A DNA stretch of 64,000 nt from Aquibium microcysteis (GTDB lineage: Bacteria > Pseudomonadota > Alphaproteobacteria > Rhizobiales > Rhizobiaceae): NCBI RefSeq assembly GCF_014495845.1, contig NZ_CP061080.1, positions 4,144,001 through 4,208,000 of the forward strand, read 5' to 3'. Of this stretch, positions 47,773-56,352 are shown piece by piece. A model generated the notes under the pieces. The model ran no database searches, was not told the DNA's origin, and saw only the letters and a program-made list of their open reading frames with translations. The translations under genes and the position numbers were made by a program. The first letter of the stretch is position 1. Each line of letters starts with the position of its first letter.

Positions 47773-48699
47773 TCAGTCGCCTGTGCCGTCGCCGTAGAGA
47801 TCGGCGGCGAGATCGCGCGCGGCCTGCGCCGTGCGCGGGCCGAAGCCGAGCAGGTAGAGCCCGTCCATGGCGATCACGTCGCCGTTCTCGCCGGCCGGCG
47901 TCGCCGCGATGGCCGGATGCGCGATCAGCTCGTCGCGCGAGATGGCGAGGTCGCCCTCGCGCGCCATCACCAGAACCACGTCCGGCTGCGCCTCGATCAC
48001 GGCTTCGTCGGTCAGCTGACGATAGCCGGTGAAGCCGCCGACCGCGTTTTCGGCGCCCGCCATCGCTAGGATTCCGGCCGCCGCCGTGCCCTCGCCCGAA
48101 GCCAGGATCTTGCCGCCCTGCAGGCTGAGCACGAAGAGCACGCGCTTGCGCTCGGCGATGCCGGCTGCCGCGGCGGTCGCCTTTCCGAGATCGGCGGCGA
48201 CCTCGGCCTCGAAGCGCTTCGTTTCGGCGGGCAGCCCCAGCGCCTCGCCCACCGCGCGGATCTTGGCCAGGATGCCGTCGCTGTCGAAACGCTCCGGCAC
48301 AAAGACCAGCGGCACGCTCGCCTTGCGCAGCACGTTCACCGCTTCCGGCGGTCCGCTGCCCTCGAGCAGCAGGATCGCATCCGGCTGCACGGAGAGCACA
48401 CCCTCGGGCGACAGCGCCCGCATGTAGCCGACATCCGGCAGCGCGACCGCCTCGGCGGGGAAGGTGCTGGTCGAGTCGCGCGCCACCAGCCGGTCCTGCG
48501 CACCCAGCGCATAGACGATCTCGGTCAGCGAGCCGCCGACCGACACGATGCGCTTCGCTTCGGCCGGAATGGTTTCGACCTGCGAGGCGCGCGCGCTGTC
48601 GCCGCGCTCGGGCGCCACCAGCGGCACCAGGGTCAGGCCAAGCGTGAAGCAGACGGCACCGGCGCGGCGCAGCACGCGCCGCGGAATGGATACGGTCAT
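47773..48699 (-). CDS. hmuT: Periplasmic haem-binding protein
   Basis: HmuT carries haem from the outer-membrane receptor to HmuU. The 308-residue precursor has a signal segment (about 1-38), then RIVSVGGSLTEIVYALGAQDRLVARDSTSTFP and ALPDVGYMRALSPEGVLSVQPDAILL, the standard class III binding-protein start. The haem-ligand Tyr is probably in DVGYMRAL or TGYRQL. It ends LLGFGPRTAQAARDLAADLYG. It lies ten bases after hmuS. Confidence 0.92.
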   Translation of the reverse strand: MTVSIPRRVLRRAGAVCFTLGLTLVPLVAPERGDSARASQVETIPAEAKRIVSVGGSLTEIVYALGAQDRLVARDSTSTFPAEAVALPDVGYMRALSPEGVLSVQPDAILLLEGSGPPEAVNVLRKASVPLVFVPERFDSDGILAKIRAVGEALGLPAETKRFEAEVAADLGKATAAAAGIAERKRVLFVLSLQGGKILASGEGTAAAGILAMAGAENAVGGFTGYRQLTDEAVIEAQPDVVLVMAREGDLAISRDELIAHPAIAATPAGENGDVIAMDGLYLLGFGPRTAQAARDLAADLYGDGTGD

Positions 48700-48709
48700 G
48701 ACGGTCTCC

Positions 48710-49774
48710 TCAGGCTGCGGACGACTGCGGCACCCGCGGCAGGCCCTCGACGATGCCGCGCCACTCGCGCCGCTCGTCTGTTCCTTCCTTCCGCTGGCCG
48801 AAGAACTGGATGATCATCGAGCCGTCGGCGCCATAGGCCTCGATCGACGAGACGTGCCCGTCGACGTTCGGCTTGCGCACCGCCCACACGTCGGTGATGT
48901 GGTCGGTCCGCAGGTGCAGGTGGAAGGTCGGGTCGAGCACGTTGATCCAGGGACCCATCGGCTTGATCTCGGCGATCGGGCCGGAGTGGATCTGGATGCA
49001 GCCGCCATTGCCGACGAAGCACATGATCGGCAGCGCCTCGTCGGCCGCCAGCCGCATCACCGCCGGCACGGCCTCGTCATCGATGCGCCAGGCGAATTCG
49101 GGCCCGACCAGTTCCACCGCCTGCCGGCGCGAGAGCTTCAGGTCGCGCAGGATGCCGACGAACTGGTGCACGTCGGTCATGCGGGCCCAGCGCTCGCGCA
49201 GATCGTCGGCATGCGGGCGGGCCGCGTCGTCGTTGTCTGCGATCTTCAGAGGCTTCGCGGCCACCGCTACCGCGTCGGACTGGTCGTCCGTCAGCATCGA
49301 TGCCACCAGCGCCTCGTAGGCGTCGACGTTCGAGGCCTCGCGCAGGTGCAGCTTGTGCACCGCCTCGCCAGCGGCGTCGAAGAACTGCAGGCTGCGCCTC
49401 ATTTCGGCGCCCTCGCCCTTTTCGACTGCGAAACCGTGCACCCAGTCGCGCGGGAAGATGCGCAGGTCGATCTGTGACCCGAGCACCATGGACGCGTGCT
49501 TGCCCAGCACCGGTTTCTCGTAGGTTCCGATCTTCTCGTGCACCGCGCTTTCGTTGCGCGTCAGCGCCATCACCTCGCCGAGCGCGGGCGCACCGGTCAG
49601 AAAAGCGTCGACGTCGGCACGGATGCGCCGCACCCCGGCGCCGCAGGACGCGGCCACGAGATCCGCTTCCGAGATGCCGAGCTGTTTGGCCACGTCGCGC
49701 TCCCGCGCTTTCGGATTGTCCGCGCGGGCGCGGCGGATCTCGGCCGGAGAGGGCTTGGTGGTCATCGAGGTCAT
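48710..49774 (-). CDS. hmuS: Haemin-degrading / haem-handling factor HmuS
   Basis: HmuS (HemS/ChuS family) binds cytoplasmic haem and releases iron or passes haem on. The 354-residue protein shows the two repeated domains: GEVMALTRNESAVHEKIGTYE, MVLGSQIDLRIFPRDWVHGFAVEKG, then ALPIMCFVGNGGCIQIHSGPI and WINVLDPTFHLHLRTDHITDVWAVRKP. The haem-ligand His is likely in NESAVHEKIG-like blocks. It is first after hemP in the operon. Confidence 0.93.
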   Translation of the reverse strand: MTSMTTKPSPAEIRRARADNPKARERDVAKQLGISEADLVAASCGAGVRRIRADVDAFLTGAPALGEVMALTRNESAVHEKIGTYEKPVLGKHASMVLGSQIDLRIFPRDWVHGFAVEKGEGAEMRRSLQFFDAAGEAVHKLHLREASNVDAYEALVASMLTDDQSDAVAVAAKPLKIADNDDAARPHADDLRERWARMTDVHQFVGILRDLKLSRRQAVELVGPEFAWRIDDEAVPAVMRLAADEALPIMCFVGNGGCIQIHSGPIAEIKPMGPWINVLDPTFHLHLRTDHITDVWAVRKPNVDGHVSSIEAYGADGSMIIQFFGQRKEGTDERREWRGIVEGLPRVPQSSAA

Positions 49775-49782
49775 TCAGGCAC

Positions 49783-50016
49783 CTACTTGTTGAGGATGAG
49801 CTTGCCCTGGCGGGTGATCTTGAGCCGGTAGAAGGCGCCGTGGTGCTCGATCCCGATCTCGTGCTCGCCCAGGAACAGCGACTGGCTGGTCAGCGTGCGC
49901 ACCTGCGGCCGCGCGGCCTCGTAGGTGCGCTGCTGGCGGTCCTGGTCGTGCGGCGCGGCATAGGGCGCCCGCTCGCGGCGGTCGGTGAAGTCGGCACGAT
50001 TGAAGTGTCGGGTCAT
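49783..50016 (-). CDS. hemP: Haemin uptake protein HemP
   Basis: HemP is a short conserved protein at the head of haem-uptake operons. From ATG 50016 it has 77 residues, ending with the family signature SLFLGEHEIGIEHHGAFYRL then KITRQGKLILNK. The first 35 residues are charged and variable. GTG 50040 is an alternative start. It is divergent from hmuR, with the RirA-type operator in between; in relatives HemP helps activate the receptor gene. Confidence 0.9.
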   Translation of the reverse strand: MTRHFNRADFTDRRERAPYAAPHDQDRQQRTYEAARPQVRTLTSQSLFLGEHEIGIEHHGAFYRLKITRQGKLILNK

Positions 50017-50091
50017 GGCTGACGGGACCTCTGTTCGCACCTGGCTTGCCTGAAGGCTGGCTGGGCGTGTCGGAATGCGCGATTGATTTCT

Positions 50092-50106
50092 TGACAGCTA
50101 TTATCA
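50092..50106. promoter_or_regulatory. RirA iron-responsive operator (TGA-N9-TCA) overlapping a -35 element
   Basis: TGACAGCTATTATCA fits the iron-responsive operator consensus TGA-N9-TCA. TTGACA (50091-50096) overlaps it as a likely -35 element for hmuR, with TAATAC (50111-50116) a possible but close -10. RirA is the main iron repressor in rhizobia, so iron repression of hmuR and perhaps hemP is inferred. Confidence 0.6.
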
Positions 50107-50229
50107 GGTTTAATACGGAACGCAATACCGGAGTGCGTGACTCAAGTTTGACGCATCCGACAGAGAGACACAAGCGAGCAAGCCGCTCAGGCCAGCCAGC
50201 GTGAAGCCGAACGAACAGGAGTATGGGGT

Positions 50230-52398
50230 ATGAGGCTGCTGAGCCGGAATGCGACGAGACTGCTGGGGAGCGCCGCGCTGTGCGCAGCCGCCACCGTCGG
50301 CATCGCGCACGCGCAGGACGACACGAACAAGCCGGTTGAAACGGCCGCGCAGAAGCAGGAACGCGTCACCGCGCTGCAGCGCCTGATCCTCGGCGCGGGC
50401 GTCGAGAAGGTGGCCATCGACACGCCGCAGTCGGTGACGGTCGTCGAGCAGGAAGACATCGACCAGTTGCAGCCGCAGACCATCGGCGACGTCATGCGCT
50501 CGATTCCCGGCGTCAACGTCACGGGATCCGACCGCCTGCTCGGCCAGAGCTTCAACATCCGCGGCATCGGCGCCCCGGAGAACGCCGGCGACGGCGGACG
50601 CATCATCATCAACGTCGACGGCGTGCAGAAATTCTACGAGCAGTACCGGCTCGGCTCGTTCTTCTCCGATCCGGAGCTCTACAAGCGCGTCGAGGTTCTG
50701 CGCGGCCCCGCCTCGTCCACCCTCTACGGGTCGGGCGCGCTCGGCGGCGTCATCAACTTCGAGACCAAGGATGCCTCCGACTTCATCGCCGAAGGCGAGA
50801 CGACCGCCGTGCGGCTGAAGTCCAGCTGGAGCAGCAACGGAAATTCCTGGCTGAACTCCTCCACCTTTGCGCAGCGCTTCGCCAACGGTGCGGACCTGCT
50901 CGTCACCGGCAACTACCGCGCGGCCGACACCTATCAGGACGGCGCCGGCAAGGAGATGGTGGGCTCGAACTTCCGCGCCTGGTCCGGCCTGGTCAAGAGC
51001 ACCTTCGACGTGGGCGACGAAGGCCGCGTGAGCGCTTCCTACCAGCGCTGGGACTCCAACCTCGACGACCAGCAGCTGTCGCAGACCAGCACGGCCGCGT
51101 TCTTCGGCCTGATCGACCGTCACGTCATCGACCAGACCGCGATCCTCTCCTACGAGAACCCCTTCTCGGGCAACGACATGCTGGACGTGAAGGTCTCGGC
51201 CTCCTACTCGAGCACCAGCAACCGGCAGCGCAACGCCGACCTGCGGCCGTCCTGCTCGGCCGGGTCCTTCGCCATCGTCTGCGATTCCGACTACGCCTAC
51301 GACACCTGGCAATTCAACGCCCAGAACACGATGCAGTGGAGCGGCGCGAACTGGGAGAACTTCCTGACGGTCGGCTCGCAGACCACCTACCAGTCGCGCG
51401 TCGCCGATGCCCGGCTCAACGACGGCACGCCGCTGCCGGTCCGGTTCCACCCCGAGGGCACCGATCTCAAGACCGGCGTCTTCGTCCAGAACGAATTCAT
51501 CTGGAACGAGAAGCTGACGCTCATCCCCGGCGTCCGGCTCGACTGGCACCGGCTGTCGCCGGGCGACGGTGTGGTGGACTACAACGGCAACGTTCCGGGC
51601 AATTCCGACGATACTGCCATCTCGCCGAAGATCGCGGCGCACTACAAGTTCAACGACACCATCGCCGTCTTCGGATCGATCGCCCATACCGAGCGCTTCC
51701 CGACCATCGACGAGGTCTTCTCGACCACGAGTTCATCGTCGACGTTCCTGCCGAGCCTCAGCCTCGAGAAGGAGAAGTCGAACAACTTCGAAGCCGGTGT
51801 CGCTCTTTCCGGCTACGAACTGATCCAGGCGGGCGATGCCGCGCAGATCAAGGTCACCGGCTTCTACAACGACGTGAAGGACCTGATCGCGCTGCGGTCG
51901 GGCATGGTGTCCGGCCAGAACAACAAAGAGGGCTACATCAACATCTCGAACGCCGAAATCTACGGCTTCGAGGTCGAGTCGGCCTATGACAGCGACTTCG
52001 TGTTCGTCAACGCGGCCTATTCCTATGTCGTCGGCAAGAACAAGGACACCGGCGCCTACCTGACCACGATCGCCCCGCACGAGCTGTCCTTCACGCTCGG
52101 CGGCAAGCTGCCGCAGCACGACCTCAAGTTCGGCTGGCGTACGCGCATCGTCGCCGATCCGCAGGACGAGAAGCTCCGCTCCGACGTGTCCCTCGGCAAC
52201 TCGACCCGCTACGCCACCGCCTTCGACGTCCACGACGTCTTCCTGACCTGGAAGCCGGACGAGGGCCAGATGAAGGGTTGGGAGCTGAATGCCGGCGTCG
52301 ATAACCTCTTCGACCAGGACTACAAGGAGTTCCTGAACAACGACCGCGCCATCGGCCGCACGTTCAAGCTCTCCCTCGCCAAGCAGATCGGGTGGTGA
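50230..52398 (+). CDS. hmuR: TonB-dependent haem receptor
   Basis: This outer-membrane receptor of 722 residues has a signal peptide (cleavage after GIAHA), a plug domain (VTVVEQEDIDQLQPQTIGDVMRSIPGVNVTG, and SFNIRGIGAPENAGDGGRIIINVDG), and a 22-strand barrel ending in GRTFKLSLAKQIGW, with the terminal aromatic Trp of outer-membrane barrels. Where haem receptors often have FRAP it has TERFPTIDEVFS. Its position opposite hemP-hmuSTUV identifies haem or haemoproteins as substrate. Confidence 0.92.
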   Translation: MRLLSRNATRLLGSAALCAAATVGIAHAQDDTNKPVETAAQKQERVTALQRLILGAGVEKVAIDTPQSVTVVEQEDIDQLQPQTIGDVMRSIPGVNVTGSDRLLGQSFNIRGIGAPENAGDGGRIIINVDGVQKFYEQYRLGSFFSDPELYKRVEVLRGPASSTLYGSGALGGVINFETKDASDFIAEGETTAVRLKSSWSSNGNSWLNSSTFAQRFANGADLLVTGNYRAADTYQDGAGKEMVGSNFRAWSGLVKSTFDVGDEGRVSASYQRWDSNLDDQQLSQTSTAAFFGLIDRHVIDQTAILSYENPFSGNDMLDVKVSASYSSTSNRQRNADLRPSCSAGSFAIVCDSDYAYDTWQFNAQNTMQWSGANWENFLTVGSQTTYQSRVADARLNDGTPLPVRFHPEGTDLKTGVFVQNEFIWNEKLTLIPGVRLDWHRLSPGDGVVDYNGNVPGNSDDTAISPKIAAHYKFNDTIAVFGSIAHTERFPTIDEVFSTTSSSSTFLPSLSLEKEKSNNFEAGVALSGYELIQAGDAAQIKVTGFYNDVKDLIALRSGMVSGQNNKEGYINISNAEIYGFEVESAYDSDFVFVNAAYSYVVGKNKDTGAYLTTIAPHELSFTLGGKLPQHDLKFGWRTRIVADPQDEKLRSDVSLGNSTRYATAFDVHDVFLTWKPDEGQMKGWELNAGVDNLFDQDYKEFLNNDRAIGRTFKLSLAKQIGW

Positions 52399-52399
52399 G

Positions 52400-52846
52400 A
52401 TGAAAAAGGCAGCGGTATCCCGACGCATTCTGACCGCGTTCATGGCGGTGTCGCTGCCTGCGGGCGGGGCGGCGCTGGCCGAGGAGCCGGCGCCCGCCCC
52501 CTCGCTCCGCCTCGAGTTCAACGGGCTCGAGCCGTCCACGGCCGGCTGCCGGCTGACCTTCGTGGTCGAGAACGGCCTCGGCGCCGCACTCGACCGCGCC
52601 GCCTTCGAGATCGTGCTGTTCAACGGCAAGGGCCTGGTCGACCGCCTCACCGTGCTCGACTTCAAGGACCTGCCGGCGGGCAAGACCAAGGTGCGCCAGT
52701 TCGATCTGCCGGGCGCCGACTGCACCGGCATCGGCCGCGTGCTGGTCAACGACGCTGTCGCCTGCGAGGGCGCGGGCGTCGAGCCCACCGCCTGCATCCG
52801 CAGCCTGAAGGCGGAGACGAAGTCGGACATCTCCTTCGGGAGCTGA
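52400..52846 (+). CDS. Four-cysteine periplasmic protein in the Ton operon, unknown function
   Basis: The 148-residue precursor has a signal peptide (cleavage near ALAEE) and a beta-rich mature domain: LRLEFNGLEPSTAGCRLTFV, ENGLGAALDRAAFEIVLFNG and LTVLDFKDLPAGKTKVRQFDL. Four Cys (AGCRL, ADCTG, VACEG, TACIR) could make two disulfides. It starts one base after the hmuR stop codon and precedes exbB, so it is co-expressed with haem uptake. I cannot assign a domain. Confidence 0.8.
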   Translation: MKKAAVSRRILTAFMAVSLPAGGAALAEEPAPAPSLRLEFNGLEPSTAGCRLTFVVENGLGAALDRAAFEIVLFNGKGLVDRLTVLDFKDLPAGKTKVRQFDLPGADCTGIGRVLVNDAVACEGAGVEPTACIRSLKAETKSDISFGS

Positions 52847-52906
52847 CGCGCCGGCCGGGCCGCTTCGGCACGGTCTCAGACGATTAGACGAGCAACGGGT
52901 AAAGCC

Positions 52907-53614
52907 ATGACCGAAGACATCATCCAGCAGATCCGCGACCTCCTGGCGCTGGGCGGCCCCGTCGTCGTCATCCTCCTCGTGCTCTCGGTGATCGCGCTCG
53001 CGCTCATCCTGCTCAAGCTCGTGCAGTTCTGGCGCGAGCGTGTCGGCTTTCACGGCCGGTCCGAGCGTGCCATGTATCTCTGGGTGCACGGCAATGCGGT
53101 CGAGGCGCGGCGGGTGGCCGAGGAGGACCGGTCGGCCGTCGGGGCCGCGCTCGCCACGGCCATGCGTCTGTCGATGGGCCGCAACCTTCCCCGGCAGGTC
53201 GTCGAGGAGGAGGTCGGGCGCGTCGCGCTGCGGCGGCTGCACGAACTCCAGCGCGGCTTCCGCGCGCTCGATGCGATCGCCCAGATCTCGCCTTTGCTCG
53301 GCCTCTTCGGCACCGTGCTCGGCATGATCGAGGCCTTCCGCCAGCTCCAGGGCGCCGGCAGCGCCGTCGATCCGTCGATCCTCGCCGGCGGCATCTGGGT
53401 CGCGCTGCTCACCACCGCGGCCGGCCTCGCCGTCGCCATGCCGGTCTCGCTGGTGCTCACCTGGTTCGAGACCCGCGTCGAGAACGAGCGCGTGGCGATC
53501 GAGACCACCGCCACCGGCTTCTTCTCGCAGACGGCGATGGGCGACCTTCGCGCCGCCTCCGGCAACGCCCAGCCGTCCGCGCCGATGATGGCGGCACCGG
53601 CCCATGCGCATTGA
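52907..53614 (+). CDS. exbB: Biopolymer transport protein ExbB
   Basis: ExbB forms the pentameric proton channel that energises TonB. The 235-residue protein has three membrane helices: VVVILLVLSVIALALILLKLV, LGLFGTVLGMIEAFRQLQ and ILAGGIWVALLTTAAGLAVAMPVSLVLTWFE. The MotA/TolQ/ExbB signature ISPLLGLFGTVLGMI is intact. Its end overlaps exbD by 11 nt, showing co-translation. Confidence 0.93.
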   Translation: MTEDIIQQIRDLLALGGPVVVILLVLSVIALALILLKLVQFWRERVGFHGRSERAMYLWVHGNAVEARRVAEEDRSAVGAALATAMRLSMGRNLPRQVVEEEVGRVALRRLHELQRGFRALDAIAQISPLLGLFGTVLGMIEAFRQLQGAGSAVDPSILAGGIWVALLTTAAGLAVAMPVSLVLTWFETRVENERVAIETTATGFFSQTAMGDLRAASGNAQPSAPMMAAPAHAH

Positions 53615-53990
53615 GGCCGCGACCCTCCGCAGGCGCAGGCCGATCTCGGTCACGTCGCTCATCGACGTGATCTTCCTGCTCCTGCTGTTCTTCATGCTCA
53701 CCTCCACCTTCGCCAAGTTCGCCGAAGTCGAGATCACCGGCGGCCGCGCCGGGCAGGGTGCCGCCGGCGGCGTTCCGGACGTCATCATCCGCCTCGTCGA
53801 CGAGGAATGGTCGGTCAACGGCCTGCGCCTGCCGCGCGAGCAGGCGCTGGCCGAACTCGTCCGGCTGCAGGACGCCGGCGCGGCGTCGGCCGTCATCCTC
53901 GTACGCGAAGGGCTGACCTCGCAGGCCCTGGTCGGCGCGGTCGAAGCGATCCGCGGCGCCACGCGTCTCAATCTCCAGGTCGCGAGGTGA
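53604..53990 (+). CDS. exbD: Biopolymer transport protein ExbD, first copy
   Basis: ExbD inserts one helix into the ExbB pore. The 128-residue protein has SVTSLIDVIFLLLLFFMLTSTF, with the essential proton-relay Asp21, and a periplasmic domain ending AIRGATRLNLQVAR. Of the two ExbD-like proteins here, this one has the normal charge pattern. Confidence 0.93.
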   Translation: MRIEAATLRRRRPISVTSLIDVIFLLLLFFMLTSTFAKFAEVEITGGRAGQGAAGGVPDVIIRLVDEEWSVNGLRLPREQALAELVRLQDAGAASAVILVREGLTSQALVGAVEAIRGATRLNLQVAR

Positions 53991-53994
53991 TCAA

Positions 53995-54402
53995 ATGCGC
54001 CTTGCCCGCCCCCCGAAGCGCAGCCCGCAGGAAAGCACGATCACGCTGATCAACGTGGTCTTCCTGATGCTGGTCTTCTTCCTGATCGCCGGCACGCTGA
54101 CGCCGCCGCTCGACAAGGACGTGACGCTGATCTCGACGCTGCAATCCGAGCAGGCCGAGCCGCCGGACGCGCTCTTCGTCACCGCCGACGGCGTCATGCG
54201 CGCGCGCGGCGCCGAGGTGACCGCGCCCGACTACGTCGCCGCCGTCCGCCAGAAGGAGCTGCTGCTGCCGGAAGACCCGGTGACGGTGAAGATCGCTGCC
54301 GATCGCGAACTGCCCGCCGAGCGGCTGATCGCCATCGTCGGCGAACTGCGCGATGCCGGCGCCACCCGGATCACCGTCGTGACCGAACGGGCGATGCCAT
54401 GA
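53995..54402 (+). CDS. ExbD-like protein with Asn at the proton-relay position
   Basis: The 135-residue protein has the same layout as ExbD: a short basic N-terminus, a helix STITLINVVFLMLVFFLIAGTL, and a periplasmic domain (TADGVMRARGAEV, LIAIVGELRDAGATRITVV). At the site where ExbD has its essential Asp, it has Asn20. It starts four bases after exbD, and tonB starts within its last codons. It may form mixed ExbD dimers or play a structural role. Confidence 0.88.
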   Translation: MRLARPPKRSPQESTITLINVVFLMLVFFLIAGTLTPPLDKDVTLISTLQSEQAEPPDALFVTADGVMRARGAEVTAPDYVAAVRQKELLLPEDPVTVKIAADRELPAERLIAIVGELRDAGATRITVVTERAMP

Positions 54403-55643
54403 GACGCAGCCTGAAATGGACCGTCGCCATCCTCGCCTCCGGCATGCTGCATGCCGGCGCCGCCGCCTGGCTGCTGCGCGAGACGCCGGACGAGGTGCTG
54501 ATCGAGGGCGCGGCGTCGATGGAGATCGCGCTGCTCGGCTCCATGGAGGACGCCGTCTCCGCGGGCGAGGACGTCGAGGCGGACGTCGCTCCCCCGGTCG
54601 AGGACGTCGCCGAGACGATCGAGCCGCAGCCGTCGGAACGACCGGTCGCGCCGACGCGCACGGCGATGGCCGAGACGGTCGAGACGCCGCCGCCTGCGGA
54701 GACTGCCCAGGCCGAGCCCGTGCAGGCCGCACCCTCGCCGGTCGTCGAGGCGATCGAGCCGGACGAGGCGCTGCCCGCCCAGGTGAACCTGCCGGCGCAG
54801 GCGGTCGAACCGGCCGAGACGGCGGAACCGGTCGACGTCGCGGCTGCGGCGACGGTCGTCCCGGAGGACGAGGCCGAAGAGGTCGAGCCCGCGGCCCGGG
54901 CGGTGCCGGTCGAGCCGGTGGCTGAACCGGCGCAGGCCGAGCCCGAGACCCTTCAGTCCGTCGAACCGGACGTCGCCGAGCCGCAGGTCGAGCCGGAGCC
55001 GGCACCCGAGATCGTGACCGCGCTGGCGGTCGTTCCGCCGGTCGCGGAAGCGCTCGAGCCGGAGGAACCCGTCGAGACGGTCGATGCCGTGGACGAGATC
55101 CCGTTGCCGGAGGACGTTCCGCTGCCGACCGCCCGTCCCGAGCCGCCGGCGGTGCCCGAACCGCCCGTCGTGCGCGAGGCCGTCGTCCGGCCGGCGATCG
55201 TCGAGCCCCGTGCGCAGCGCCGTCCCGCCCCCCAGCGCACCATCGGCTCCGGCGGCAAGCAGGACCGCGATTCGCGCCGCGGCCAGGCCGACGGCAGCGA
55301 GCGCGGCAAGGCGGATGCCGGCGGCACGGGCCGCGGCGGCGGCGAGGCCGGCAATGCCGCCGTCTCCAATTATCCGGGCCAGATCCACTCGAAGCTGCGC
55401 CGCGCCGTCCGTTCTGTCTCCCGCGGTGCCCGTCGCGGCGCCCAGCGCGACGTGCACGTCGCCTTCGTCGTCACGGCCAATGGCGGGCTGCGATCGGTCC
55501 GCATCAGCCAGAGTTCCGGCTCGCCGGACCTCGACGAGGCCGCGCTCGCTTCCGTACGTCGTGCCGCACCCTTCCCGCCGATCCCGGCCGGCGCGGGCCG
55601 CAACAGCTGGTCCTTCTCCGTGCCGCTCGGCCTGGCGCGCTGA
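54399..55643 (+). CDS. tonB: TonB energy-transducing protein
   Basis: The 414-residue protein has an N-terminal membrane helix with the SxxxH motif (Ser14-Gly-Met-Leu-His18) that contacts ExbB-ExbD. A very long Glu/Pro/Val-rich stretch (about 50-270) spans the periplasm, then a Gly/Arg-rich linker, and a C-terminal TonB domain: NYPGQIHSKLRRAVRSVSRG, DVHVAFVVTANGGLRSVRIS and GSPDLDEAALASVRRAAPFP. It overlaps the second ExbD gene by four bases and closes the operon. Confidence 0.92.
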   Translation: MRRSLKWTVAILASGMLHAGAAAWLLRETPDEVLIEGAASMEIALLGSMEDAVSAGEDVEADVAPPVEDVAETIEPQPSERPVAPTRTAMAETVETPPPAETAQAEPVQAAPSPVVEAIEPDEALPAQVNLPAQAVEPAETAEPVDVAAAATVVPEDEAEEVEPAARAVPVEPVAEPAQAEPETLQSVEPDVAEPQVEPEPAPEIVTALAVVPPVAEALEPEEPVETVDAVDEIPLPEDVPLPTARPEPPAVPEPPVVREAVVRPAIVEPRAQRRPAPQRTIGSGGKQDRDSRRGQADGSERGKADAGGTGRGGGEAGNAAVSNYPGQIHSKLRRAVRSVSRGARRGAQRDVHVAFVVTANGGLRSVRISQSSGSPDLDEAALASVRRAAPFPPIPAGAGRNSWSFSVPLGLAR

Positions 55644-55710
55644 ACCCCGACCCGACGGCGCGGCTCACCCTGCCGCGCCGGCTTGATCTGGATCAAGGCC
55701 GCCTCATCCC

Positions 55711-55744
55711 CCTCCAATTAGTTACAGTCGCAACTAATTGGAGG
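55711..55744. promoter_or_regulatory. 13-bp inverted repeat overlapping the ribosome-binding site of the VOC gene
   Basis: CCTCCAATTAGTT (55711-55723) and AACTAATTGGAGG (55732-55744) are exact complements around an 8-base loop. The right arm contains the GGAGG ribosome-binding site eight bases before ATG 55752. The pair could be a repressor operator (MarR-like sites have this AT-rich symmetry) or an RNA hairpin that hides the ribosome-binding site. Confidence 0.75.
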
Positions 55745-55751
55745 ATACGCC

Positions 55752-56294
55752 ATGCAACTCGCCGGAATTCACCACGTCGCCTATCGCTGCCGCGACGCCA
55801 GGCAGACGGTCCACTGGTACACGACGATGCTCGGCATGGGCTTCGTGCTGGCGATCGCCGAGGACCACGTCCCCTCCACGCACGAGCCCGATCCCTACAT
55901 GCACGTCTTCCTCGATGCCGGGAACGGCAACGTGCTCGCCTTCTTCGAACTGCCGACGAAGCCGGAGATGGGCCGCGACGAGAATACGCCGAAATGGGTC
56001 CAGCACATCGCCTTCAAGGTGAAGGACCGCGAGGCGCTCCTCGCCTGCAAGGCGCATCTGGAGAAGAACGGCGTCGACGTGCTCGGCGTCACCGACCATT
56101 CGATCTTCCACTCGATCTATTTCTTCGACCCGAACGGCCACCGCATCGAACTCGCCTGCCCCGACCCGGAGGAGGAGGCCCTGATCAAGCGTCTCGATGC
56201 CGTCAAATGGGACATGCTGGAGGAGTGGAGCCGCACGAAGAAGGCGCCGCGCCACGCCGACTGGCTGCACGCGAAGGAACTGGCGAGCGTCTGA
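55752..56294 (+). CDS. VOC family (glyoxalase/dioxygenase-fold) protein
   Basis: The 180-residue protein has two VOC modules with metal-binding candidates His7/His8 (GIHHVAYRC), Glu in LAFFELPT, His in VQHIAFKVKD and Glu in GHRIELACPDP. A charged C-terminal tail of 45 residues follows (WDMLEEWSRTKKAPRHADWL). VOC enzymes include glyoxalases and extradiol dioxygenases; the substrate is unknown. The inverted repeat over its ribosome-binding site suggests inducible expression. Confidence 0.85.
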   Translation: MQLAGIHHVAYRCRDARQTVHWYTTMLGMGFVLAIAEDHVPSTHEPDPYMHVFLDAGNGNVLAFFELPTKPEMGRDENTPKWVQHIAFKVKDREALLACKAHLEKNGVDVLGVTDHSIFHSIYFFDPNGHRIELACPDPEEEALIKRLDAVKWDMLEEWSRTKKAPRHADWLHAKELASV

Positions 56295-56352
56295 CCGCCC
56301 GCGGTTGCGCCGCCGCACCCGCGTCTCTAGCATTCGCGGAACGGAGGCGCGC

